Positions 39,987 through 46,324 of a stretch of DNA of 46,324 bases are shown here, in pieces. Every line of letters starts with the position of its first letter. Positions within the stretch are counted from its first letter, which is position 1. Source of the stretch: Agrobacterium genomosp. 13 str. CFBP 6927 (GTDB lineage: Bacteria; Pseudomonadota; Alphaproteobacteria; Rhizobiales; Rhizobiaceae); contig LT009756.1 of the NCBI GenBank assembly GCA_900012615.1, forward strand, positions 798,263-844,586, written 5' to 3'. The notes under the pieces were generated by a model, which was not told the origin of the DNA, ran no database searches, and saw nothing but the letters and a program-made list of their open reading frames with translations. Both the position numbers and the translations under genes were made by a program.

Positions 39987-40895
39987 ATGGCGCCACGATT
40001 CAAGGGACTTTCGGCTTTTCCGATCACGCCGGCCGACGAGGCCGGGCAGGTCGACACACAGGCCTTTTCCGCCCTCATCGAGCGGCTTGATGCGGTCGAG
40101 GTGGATTCCGTCGGCATTCTCGGCAGCACCGGCATCTATATGTATCTGCCGCGCGCGGAGAGACGCCGGGCCATCGAAGCTGCCGCGGCGGTCCTCAAGG
40201 GCAGGCGCACACTCATGGCCGGCGTCGGCGCCCTGCGCACCGATGACGCCGTGGCCTTGGCAAAGGACGCCGAAGCTGCCGGTGCGGATGCATTGCTGTT
40301 GGCTCCCGTCTCCTACACGCCGCTGACGCAGGAAGAGGCCTATCACCATTTCGCCGCCGTGGCCGGCGCAACGGGTCTGCCGCTCGCCATCTACAACAAT
40401 CCCACCACGACCCGCTTTGCCTTCAGCGACGAGCTTCTGGTGCGGCTTGCCTATATCCCCAATATCCGCGCCATCAAGATGCCGCTGCCGGCCGATTCCG
40501 ATTATGCCGGTGAGCTTGCGCGGCTGAGGCCCAAGCTGGGGCAAGATTTCGCCATCGGTTACAGCGGCGACTGGGGCTGCGCCGACGCCACGCTTGCCGG
40601 CGGCGACACCTGGTACAGCGTGGTCGCCGGCCTGCTGCCGGTTCCTGCCCTGCGGCTGATGCGGGCGGCTCAGGCCGGCAATGCGGAAGAGGCGAAGAGG
40701 ATCGATGCGGCCTTCCAGCCGCTCTGGGCGCTGTTCAAGGAATTCGGCAGCATCCGCGTGGTTTACGCCGCCGCCAACATCCTGTCGCTGACGGTCAGCG
40801 AACCGCCCCGGCCGATCCTGCCGCTCACCAGCGCCGAACGCCAGCGGGTGGAAGAGGCGCTTGAAGCCCTGTCCGGGCTGGAAACCGCGCCATAA
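39987..40895 (+). CDS. Dihydrodipicolinate synthase/N-acetylneuraminate lyase family protein
   Basis: A 302-residue class I aldolase of the DapA/NanA superfamily, a cytoplasmic TIM barrel using a Schiff-base Lys. FPITPAD opens the barrel, GSTGIYMYLPRAERRR corresponds to the GTTGE loop but lacks the usual Glu, YTPLTQEEAYHHF carries the Tyr region, and the lysine is in NIRAIKMPLP (about residue 165). Because the GTTGE motif is changed, it is unlikely to be the housekeeping DapA; a 2-oxo-acid lyase of unknown substrate is more probable. GAGGGAG lies 6 bases before ATG 39987, preferred over 39960. Polysaccharide deacetylase follows. Confidence 0.88.
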   Translation: MAPRFKGLSAFPITPADEAGQVDTQAFSALIERLDAVEVDSVGILGSTGIYMYLPRAERRRAIEAAAAVLKGRRTLMAGVGALRTDDAVALAKDAEAAGADALLLAPVSYTPLTQEEAYHHFAAVAGATGLPLAIYNNPTTTRFAFSDELLVRLAYIPNIRAIKMPLPADSDYAGELARLRPKLGQDFAIGYSGDWGCADATLAGGDTWYSVVAGLLPVPALRLMRAAQAGNAEEAKRIDAAFQPLWALFKEFGSIRVVYAAANILSLTVSEPPRPILPLTSAERQRVEEALEALSGLETAP

Positions 40896-40950
40896 TTCGG
40901 GCGCTTTGCGGGCGGATTGCCACGGAATGATACTGCATTCACTGCGGAAA

Positions 40951-41682
40951 ATGAAAATGATACGTCGCTTCCTCCTTGCTGCCCTGTTCGCTTCCGCCGC
41001 GTCCGCCGCCTTAGCGGGGACCGGCCTTGTCGAACCGGCGCTGAAAATGTCGCCGCAGCATGACGGCAAGGTGCGGGTGGCGATGACGCTGGACGCCTGC
41101 ATGGGCAAGACCGACCACCGCATCCTCGATACGCTGGTGAAAGAGCGCATTCCGGCGACGATCTTCGTCACCGCCCGCTGGCTGAAACACAATGGCGAGG
41201 CGCTGGCTACGCTCATGGCGCATCCGGACCTGTTCGAGATCGAAAACCATGGCGAAAACCATGTGCCGGCGGTGGATAAGCCGGTTTCCATCTATGGCAT
41301 CGCCGCAGCCGGTTCGGAAGCGGCGGTCGAGCAGGAAGTGGAGGGCGGCCGTCAGGCCATCGTCGCCGCCACCGGTCTCCAGCCGCAATGGTTCCGGGGT
41401 GCCACGGCCAAATATACCAGATCCTCCATGACCACCATCAACCGGCTCGGCATGCGGGTCGCCGGTTATTCCGTCAATGGCGATGGCGGCTCGCTGCTGG
41501 GGGCGGCCGCGACGGCGAAACACATCGCTTCCGCCAGGGATGGCGATGTCATTATCTCCCACATCAACCAGCCCACCCATGAAGCGGGCGAGGGCGTGGT
41601 GAAGGGCCTTCTGGCGCTGAAGGCGCGCGGCGTGATTTTCACAAGGCTGGATGACCCGTCCTTCGCACCGCCGGGGAATTGA
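40951..41682 (+). CDS. Exported polysaccharide deacetylase-like protein
   Basis: A 243-residue exported protein of the carbohydrate esterase 4/NodB-homology fold. A signal peptide ends at about residue 21 (ASAALAGTG). The metal motifs are altered but recognisable: MTLDACMG stands for the TFDD motif, EIENHGENH supplies the H-x3-H pair, and SHINQPTHEAG the late His. It may deacetylate a cell-envelope glycan. Starts at 40927, 40951 and 40957 are all in frame; the signal peptide allows any. It lies 55 bases after the DapA-like stop, probably in one operon, and ends near a repeat. Confidence 0.85.
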   Translation: MKMIRRFLLAALFASAASAALAGTGLVEPALKMSPQHDGKVRVAMTLDACMGKTDHRILDTLVKERIPATIFVTARWLKHNGEALATLMAHPDLFEIENHGENHVPAVDKPVSIYGIAAAGSEAAVEQEVEGGRQAIVAATGLQPQWFRGATAKYTRSSMTTINRLGMRVAGYSVNGDGGSLLGAAATAKHIASARDGDVIISHINQPTHEAGEGVVKGLLALKARGVIFTRLDDPSFAPPGN

Positions 41683-41698
41683 TCTGCGATAGAGCTTT

Positions 41699-41816
41699 CC
41701 TCATTCCTGTGCTTGTCACAGGAATCTAGCCAGCCCAAGTCCTTGGGCTGAAAGGACTCTCCCCGCCGCGCAGACGCGCGCCGACTGGATTCCTGTGACA
41801 AGCACAGGAATGAGGG
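41699..41816. repeat. Mosaic palindromic repeat, CCTGTG-arm type, core orientation A
   Basis: Arms CCTCATTCCTGTGCTTGTC and the near-complement ending GGAATGAGGG enclose AGCCCAAGTCCTTGGGCT followed by the GCGCAGACGCGC stem. The left arm has AATCTAGCC, matching in complement the right arm of the 27783 copy, so those two differ by inversion of the whole element. It lies between the deacetylase and ada genes. Confidence 0.85.
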
Positions 41817-41880
41817 ATGAGCCACATCCATGCCCGTTTTTCGGCGGCGTGCCGCTTAAATTTGCGCTAGCATCCTCCCC

Positions 41881-42960
41881 ATGATGCTGTTCAAACGCCC
41901 CGACACCGAAACGCTCTATTCCGCCCTTGTGAACAAGGACCCCGCCTATGAGGGCGTGGCCTATGTGTGTGTGACGTCGACCAAGATCTTCTGCCGCTTC
42001 ACCTGCACGGCGCGCAAGCCGAAGATCGAAAACTGCCGGTTCCGCGAGACCATCGCTGAATGCCTGGAAGCCGGTTTCCGTCCCTGCAAGCGCTGCAAGC
42101 CGATGCTCGCCTATGGCACGGCCGATGAGACCGTGACGTCGCTGCTGACGGCGCTGGAAAACGAACCGGCGCGGCGCTGGCGCGAGGAGGATGTGGTGGC
42201 GATGGGCCATGATCCGTCCACCGTGCGCCGCACCTTCAAGCGCCGTTTCGGCATGAGCTTTCTGGAAATCGCCAGATTGCGGCGGGTGGGCGATGCGGCG
42301 GAAAGCATCGCTTCCGGCGAAGCGGTGATCGGCGCACAGATCGATGCCGGTTACGAATCCGGCAGCGGTTTCCGCTCTGCCATCAACCAGTTCTTCGGCT
42401 CTTCCCCCGCCGCCATGAAAGGCAAGGGGTTTTTGAAAGGTGACTGGATCGATACGCCAATCGGCCCGATGCTAGCCATTGCCGACGATCACGCTTTGCA
42501 TCTCCTAGAATTCGCCGACCGGCCGGCGCTTCCGGCCGAGTTGAAACGGCTGAAGACGCGCACCGGCGCGGATATGGTGCTCGGCCGGACGGCAGTGACC
42601 GGCCAGATCGAAGCGGAACTCAAGGCCTATTTCGCCGGGCATTCAGCCGCCTTCGAAACGCGTCTTGCCGGCCACGGAACGCCCTTCGAGCGCGATGTCT
42701 GGCGCAGCCTGCGGGAAATACCGGCGGGTGAGATCGTCAGCTATTCCTCGCTCGCAACCGCCATGGACAGGTCGTCCGCCGTGCGCGCGGTCGCGCGTGC
42801 CAATGGCGCCAACCAAATCGCCATCGTCGTGCCGTGCCACCGGGTATTGGGCGCGGATGGCAGCCTGACTGGCTATGGCGGCGGGCTGTGGCGCAAGAAA
42901 TGGCTGATTGAGCACGAGCGCCGCATGGCGAGCGCGCAGGGAATGCCGCTCGCTTCCTGA
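41881..42960 (+). CDS. ada: Bifunctional Ada regulator and O6-methylguanine-DNA methyltransferase
   Basis: A 359-residue adaptive-response protein in the classical Ada layout. The N-terminal zinc module has C38, C42, C69 and C72, the same numbering as E. coli Ada; C38 accepts methyl groups from phosphotriesters and switches the protein into an activator. An AraC-type helix-turn-helix follows (about 85-180). The C-terminal methyltransferase carries PCHR with the acceptor Cys at about 319 and YGGGLWRKKWLIEHE. It repairs O6-alkylguanine and activates alkylation-repair genes. No alkA or alkB gene is next to it. Confidence 0.95.
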   Translation: MMLFKRPDTETLYSALVNKDPAYEGVAYVCVTSTKIFCRFTCTARKPKIENCRFRETIAECLEAGFRPCKRCKPMLAYGTADETVTSLLTALENEPARRWREEDVVAMGHDPSTVRRTFKRRFGMSFLEIARLRRVGDAAESIASGEAVIGAQIDAGYESGSGFRSAINQFFGSSPAAMKGKGFLKGDWIDTPIGPMLAIADDHALHLLEFADRPALPAELKRLKTRTGADMVLGRTAVTGQIEAELKAYFAGHSAAFETRLAGHGTPFERDVWRSLREIPAGEIVSYSSLATAMDRSSAVRAVARANGANQIAIVVPCHRVLGADGSLTGYGGGLWRKKWLIEHERRMASAQGMPLAS

Positions 42961-42987
42961 GCGGCCTTGGCTGCTGGCGCGTGGGGT

Positions 42988-43008
42988 TTACCCCCCTCTG
43001 CCCTGCCG
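42988..43008. repeat. Half copy of the CCCCCCTCTG repeat
   Basis: TACCCCCCTCTGCCCTGCCG matches one arm of the repeat at 35464-35616; no second arm is present before the AI-2E gene. It sits in the 60-base gap after ada, directly after the ada stop codon. Confidence 0.5.
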
Positions 43009-43020
43009 TTGAAGCCGTGC

Positions 43021-44217
43021 TTAGTCCGGCAGTTTGGGCACCACCCGGCGTGAGGGGAAGAGTTCCCGCGTCACCGTCATGGCGATCAGCGACAGCGGCA
43101 GCGCCAGCATGGCTCCGGCCGCCCCCCACATCCACGTCCAGAAGATGATCATCACGAAGACGAGGAAGGGGTTTATCTCCATGTTGCGGCCCACCACCGC
43201 CGGAAAGGCGAGGTTTTCCATCAACAGGTGAATGGTGAAGAAGATCGCCGCCGGCAGAAGCGCGAGAATGATGTTGTCATGGGTGATGATGCCCGCCACC
43301 GTCAGCGAAATCGTCATGGCGGTGATGCCGAGAAACGGCACGAAGCTGGAGAGGAAGGCGAACAGCCCCCAGAGCAGCGGCATGGCCAGCCCGCCCAGAT
43401 AGGCGATGACCACCATCGTCACCCCGAGCCCGGCATAGATCAGCGCCGCCGTGGCGAAATAGGTGCCGAGAACCTCCTCCACCGAGGCGATGATGCGGAT
43501 GGTCCGCAGCCGTTGATGGCGGGCCGGAAAGGCCATGATGATCGCCTTGCGCAGCCGCAGGCGGCTGTAAAGGAACATCAGCAGCGCGGCGAGGAAGATC
43601 ATGCCCTGAATAACGGCCGGAGTAACATTTGAACCGAGCACGGAAATGATTTCGCCACTGCGCGAAATCAGCGATTCCATCGACATCGAGCCCATGCTGA
43701 AGGTTGCCGCCGAGATATTCAGCCATCGCAGGTTTTGCAGATAGGGCAGGAAGCGGTCGATGCTGCGCTCCACCAATGCCGGTCCTTCGGAGGCGAGTTG
43801 CGACACCGGGTCGATCAGCGAATTGACCACGAAGAACATCACCGCCGCCACCAGGGTGGAGAGAATGAGCGCGACGCCAAAACCGGGAATGCCGTAGGAG
43901 CCGAGTTTTTCGGCGGCAATGCCGAGGATCATTCCCACTACGATCGCCATGACCACGGGAATGAGAATGAGCGACAATTCGTGGATGACGGCCATCATCA
44001 CGACCAGAAAAATGCCGATTATCGACCATGCCACGACGACATCCAGCGCTTCGCGGCCAAGCGGCTGCTGGCTGCGGGCATCGTCGCGGTGCGATCCGGA
44101 CGCAAGCCCCTCAAGCGGGTCGGCTCTCGTGGCGCCGGCAACGCCCGTGCCCGCACCCGTGCGGCCACCAATATTGCCCAAATTGCCGGCTTTTTCCGGT
44201 CTGGCATTCTCATTCAT
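43021..44217 (-). CDS. AI-2E family transporter
   Basis: A 398-residue inner-membrane protein of the AI-2E/UPF0118 (TqsA/PerM) family with about seven or eight helices. The first 80 residues are hydrophilic and Gly/Ala-rich (NIGGRTGAGTGVAGATR), then helices such as VVAWSIIGIFLVVMMAVIHE; LLWGLFAFLSSFVPFLG and the C-terminal WTWMWGAAGAMLALPLSL are the family's conserved segments. Members export autoinducer-2, drive Na/H exchange or have unknown cargo. The ATG at 44217 follows GGGGGAC by 8 bases; a TTG at 44232 in that motif is unlikely. It lies downstream of the VOC gene on the same strand. Confidence 0.87.
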   Translation of the reverse strand: MNENARPEKAGNLGNIGGRTGAGTGVAGATRADPLEGLASGSHRDDARSQQPLGREALDVVVAWSIIGIFLVVMMAVIHELSLILIPVVMAIVVGMILGIAAEKLGSYGIPGFGVALILSTLVAAVMFFVVNSLIDPVSQLASEGPALVERSIDRFLPYLQNLRWLNISAATFSMGSMSMESLISRSGEIISVLGSNVTPAVIQGMIFLAALLMFLYSRLRLRKAIIMAFPARHQRLRTIRIIASVEEVLGTYFATAALIYAGLGVTMVVIAYLGGLAMPLLWGLFAFLSSFVPFLGITAMTISLTVAGIITHDNIILALLPAAIFFTIHLLMENLAFPAVVGRNMEINPFLVFVMIIFWTWMWGAAGAMLALPLSLIAMTVTRELFPSRRVVPKLPD

Positions 44218-44267
44218 CGAACTGTCCCCCAATAAGACGACAAACGTTCGAAAAATGAGGCGGTTCC

Positions 44268-44293
44268 GGGGCGGCGAAAATTTCTGCCGCCCC
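44268..44293 (-). terminator. Hairpin between the VOC and AI-2E genes
   Basis: GGGGCGGC (44268-44275) and GCCGCCCC (44286-44293) form an 8-bp stem 9 bases downstream of the VOC stop. No T-run follows directly on the minus strand, so it may stabilise the mRNA end or act as a weak terminator. Confidence 0.45.
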
Positions 44294-44301
44294 GTCTTCC
44301 T

Positions 44302-45162
44302 TCAGGCGGAAAGCTTCAGTCCGATCCCCCAGGGATCCTTCAGAACGATGCCGTCGCTCTGCCGTTCCGTGGCGATTTCCAGCCGGTCTAGAGCAGCCGT
44401 CGCACGGTCCAGGGCATCAGGCTCATTGAATTTCAGCGAGTAGCCGGAAAGGCCGGTCATGCTGTCCTTGCGGGCCGTGGCGCCACGGCTGTTCCAGATA
44501 TTGGCCGCCACGTGGTGGTGATAGGCCCCGGAGCCGAAGAAGCTCGCACCCGGATACCGCGCCATGATCTTCAGCCCCAGCACGTCCTGATAAAACTCGT
44601 CCGCCTGCGGAATATTGCCGACCTGCAGATGGATATGGCCGATGGCGGTTCCCTCTGCAGCGCCTTCGAACGCCGTCTTCGGCGCGCTGTCGTAAAGCGC
44701 CTGAAGATTGAGGCCGAGCGTCGCCATCTCCACCGTGCCGTCCTGCTGATAGGTCCATTCGTCAGGCGAACGGTCGCGGTACACCTCGATGCCGTTGCCT
44801 TCCGGGTCGGCAAGATAGATGGCCTCGCTGACCAGATGGTCGGATGCGCCCTGAAGCTGGATGTTGTTATGGGCGGCATGCGCCAGCCAGTGCGCCAGAT
44901 CCTGCCGGCTCGGCATCAGGAAGGCGGTGTGGAACAGGCCTGCGGCATTGCGCGGCGCGCGTTCCGCCGCAGTCGAGGTGGAAAGCGTCAGCAACGGCTG
45001 GCCGTTGACGCCGAGAACCTCGCCGCTCGGGCTTTTTTCGATGACCGAAAGACCGATGATCTTCCGGTAAAAATCCGAAACGCGCGGCAGATCGTGAACG
45101 ACGAGATGAGCCTGACCGACATAAGCCGGGCGCGTCAGGGCGAATTGTTTGATTTCACTCAT
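44302..45162 (-). CDS. VOC family protein, catechol-2,3-dioxygenase-like
   Basis: A 286-residue two-domain vicinal-oxygen-chelate protein of the catechol-2,3-dioxygenase type. Domain 1 opens with GQAHLVVHDLPRVSDFYR and has DPEGNGIEVYRDR; domain 2 opens with IGHIHLQVGNIPQADEFYQD and has SGAYHHHVAANIW. Iron ligands His-His-Glu can be seen at the equivalent strand positions in these motifs. Extradiol cleavage of an aromatic is predicted, but many relatives are uncharacterised. The start at 45162 is chosen because GGAG is 6 bases upstream of the second of two adjacent ATGs. It is divergent from the usp gene. Confidence 0.88.
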   Translation of the reverse strand: MSEIKQFALTRPAYVGQAHLVVHDLPRVSDFYRKIIGLSVIEKSPSGEVLGVNGQPLLTLSTSTAAERAPRNAAGLFHTAFLMPSRQDLAHWLAHAAHNNIQLQGASDHLVSEAIYLADPEGNGIEVYRDRSPDEWTYQQDGTVEMATLGLNLQALYDSAPKTAFEGAAEGTAIGHIHLQVGNIPQADEFYQDVLGLKIMARYPGASFFGSGAYHHHVAANIWNSRGATARKDSMTGLSGYSLKFNEPDALDRATAALDRLEIATERQSDGIVLKDPWGIGLKLSA

Positions 45163-45435
45163 CATAATCTCCATATTGAATCTGACGCGCCAAGGGCCGA
45201 TCGGCGGCCGCCGGCATCGTCCGACGCCGCTTTGCGGCGTTTGTCGAAAGCGAATATGGGCGGATTTCATCGTTCAGCAAAGATCGCCATCCGGCGATTG
45301 ACCGTCCACAGTTCGTTGACAATGCCCGCCCAAGCATGTCTCCCGGCTTTGACTTCGATCAAGGCGGAGGGCGTGCCGGCGGGGAATATGAGCTTGAGCC
45401 AAGAGAAACGGCAGATTACGCCAAAGGAGACAGCC

Positions 45436-45846
45436 ATGTACAAAAAGATCATCGTACCGGTAGACCTCAGCGCCACCGACAAGGGTGAAAAAATCCTCGC
45501 CAAAGCCAAGGCGCTGCTGGATGCCGATGGCGAGATCGTCCTCATCAACGTGGTTGAGGAACTGCCCGGCTACATGGCGATCGACCTGCCCGTCGACCTT
45601 ATTGAAAATGCCATCAAGGACGCCAAGGCGAAACTTTCTGACTTGAAGGCCAAGGTCGGTTTCAACGGCAGCCAGGAAATCCGCAGCGGCGCGCCCGCGC
45701 GTGAAATCATTGCCGCTGCCGAAGAGCACAAGGCGGACCTCATCATCATCGCGTCGCATACGCCTGACTTTACCAATTATTTCATCGGCGCCACGGCCGA
45801 CCGCGTGGTGCGCCACGCCAAGTGCTCGGTGCTGATCGACCGCTAA
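45436..45846 (+). CDS. Universal stress protein (UspA family)
   Basis: A 136-residue cytoplasmic UspA-domain protein. MYKKIIVPVDLSATDKGEK opens the Rossmann-like fold; the ATP-binding end has IIIASHTPDFTNYFIGATAD and HAKCSVLIDR, a variant of the G-x2-G-x9-G(S/T) signature in which the second glycine is changed, so ATP binding is uncertain. Such proteins rise under starvation, oxidative or other stress. AAAGGAGA lies 6-13 bases before the ATG. A TraR/DksA gene follows 61 bases later on the same strand, after a small hairpin, so the two may share a promoter. Confidence 0.9.
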   Translation: MYKKIIVPVDLSATDKGEKILAKAKALLDADGEIVLINVVEELPGYMAIDLPVDLIENAIKDAKAKLSDLKAKVGFNGSQEIRSGAPAREIIAAAEEHKADLIIIASHTPDFTNYFIGATADRVVRHAKCSVLIDR

Positions 45847-45867
45847 AGTGAGTTGAAATCTTGGGGT

Positions 45868-45888
45868 TGCGGGCGATTTTCGCCCGCA
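45868..45888 (+). terminator. Hairpin between usp and the DksA-like gene
   Basis: TGCGGGCGA (45868-45876) and TCGCCCGCA (45880-45888) pair perfectly over a 3-base loop. There is no T-run after it, and it lies 19 bases before the next ATG, so it is more likely an mRNA structure than a full terminator. Confidence 0.45.
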
Positions 45889-45907
45889 CCGGCTGGAGGA
45901 AAAGACT

Positions 45908-46228
45908 ATGAATGTCGAAAGTTACGAGAAAATCCTGCGAGACCGCCAGCGCGAGCTTTATCGCCGCCTGCACAAAATCGAGGCGGATTTCGAGCAGCCG
46001 CGCAATCCCGATGACGATTGCCGCGCCATCGAGCGCAGCAATGACGAGGTGCTGGACGAACTGGGGCAGGTGGGGCAGGACGAACTGCGCGCCATCGACG
46101 CAGCACTCGACCGCATCGCAAACGGCACTTTCGGCATCTGCGTCAAATGCGGCAAACCGATTTCGGAAGACCGCCTGAAGGCCGTTCCCTATACGCCGTT
46201 CTGCCAGGAATGCGCTGCGGCGCTGTGA
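45908..46228 (+). CDS. TraR/DksA family zinc-finger protein
   Basis: A 106-residue cytoplasmic protein: an N-terminal coiled coil (ILRDRQRELYRRLHKIEADFE, about residues 9-29), a tip, a second helix (LRAIDAALDRIANG) and a C4 zinc finger (CVKCGKPISEDRL...FCQEC, Cys at about 78, 81, 99, 102). DksA-type proteins enter the RNA-polymerase secondary channel. The tip motif D-x2-D-x-A reads DDDCRA, with Cys in place of the second Asp, followed by IERSNDEVLDELG as in the short alphaproteobacterial group. GGAGGAAAAG precedes the ATG. It directly follows usp. Confidence 0.9.
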   Translation: MNVESYEKILRDRQRELYRRLHKIEADFEQPRNPDDDCRAIERSNDEVLDELGQVGQDELRAIDAALDRIANGTFGICVKCGKPISEDRLKAVPYTPFCQECAAAL

Positions 46229-46239
46229 GGCGCGGCGTC

Positions 46240-46302
46240 GCCCCCTCGTTTCTTCTCCTCCCGGGGAGAAGGTGGCTCGAAGGGCCGGATGAGGGGGCAA
46301 GC
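46240..46302. repeat. Palindromic repeat, GCCCCCTC type
   Basis: CGCCCCCTCGTTTCTTCTCC and its near-complement GGATGAGGGGGC enclose a CTCCCGGGGAG stem and CGAAGGGCC. This is a third repeat class, with a half copy at 25-60. It follows the DksA-like stop by about a dozen bases. Confidence 0.65.
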
Positions 46303-46324
46303 TCTCCGCACATCTCTGCCGTCG

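Noticed and set aside
1..46324. CRISPR array, tRNA or rRNA genes, insertion sequences, prophage
   Set aside because: I looked for regularly spaced repeats, cloverleaf-like GGTTCGA stretches, 16S/23S cores and transposase or integrase motifs and saw none; repeats here are dispersed intergenic palindromes.

Overview
The window is a 46.3 kb stretch of GC-rich alphaproteobacterial chromosome. Gene families, chromosomal palindromic repeats, the dmeR-dmeF pair and the style of the repeat arms all point to Rhizobiaceae, most likely Agrobacterium; this is inference from sequence, as no search was run. I see no rRNA, tRNA, CRISPR array, insertion sequence, integrase or prophage gene. About 50 protein genes are supported, almost all intact, in short operons on both strands.

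Layout. 1-5.2 kb: a YCII/DGPF protein, a MarR regulator, a DUF899-DUF1579-VOC cluster and an ABC-F ATPase preceded by a previously unannotated short leader ORF with hairpins. 5.3-14.1 kb: a HerA-like ATPase, a small unknown protein, an HxlR/SDR divergent pair, an AraC regulator, a LysE exporter, an aldo/keto reductase, a bestrophin-like channel, and a WYL regulator with a VOC gene. 14.2-20.9 kb: a trans-aconitate methyltransferase, a class IV (branched-chain type) aminotransferase, a chemoreceptor, a LysR/GNAT divergent pair and a small exported protein. 21-26 kb: iron superoxide dismutase, a metallophosphoesterase, a second WYL regulator divergent from a LysE exporter, and two c-type cytochromes. 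26.1-27.8 kb: a cobalamin riboswitch controlling cbtB-cbtA and a third, unknown gene. 27.9-33 kb: a DJ-1/PfpI protein, a GNAT enzyme behind a leader-peptide attenuator, proline iminopeptidase, a divalent-metal-type MerR regulator, and dmeR-dmeF (Ni/Co efflux) flanked by two small possibly related proteins. 33.3-36.7 kb: a ProXWV-type betaine/proline transporter. 37-46.3 kb: oligopeptidase B, DUF930, a DapA-like lyase, a polysaccharide deacetylase, Ada, an AI-2E-family permease, a two-domain VOC protein, a universal stress protein and a TraR/DksA protein.

How the genes relate. Several units concern metals, redox and stress: riboswitch-controlled cobalt uptake (cbtBA), a Ni/Co repressor and exporter (dmeRF), a MerR sensor, SOD, Ada repair, Usp and DksA. 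Others are small regulator-target pairs with recognisable dyads between them (MarR, HxlR, LysR, WYL, DmeR). Mosaic palindromic repeats of about 75-135 bp occupy many intergenic gaps, usually just past stop codons.

The best candidates for undescribed biology are two cis-regulatory leaders on the minus strand: the 24-codon leader in front of the ABC-F gene (5103-5177) and the 17-codon aromatic-rich leader with mutually exclusive hairpins in front of a GNAT gene (29042-29205). Next come the repeats whose core is inverted relative to unchanged arms.
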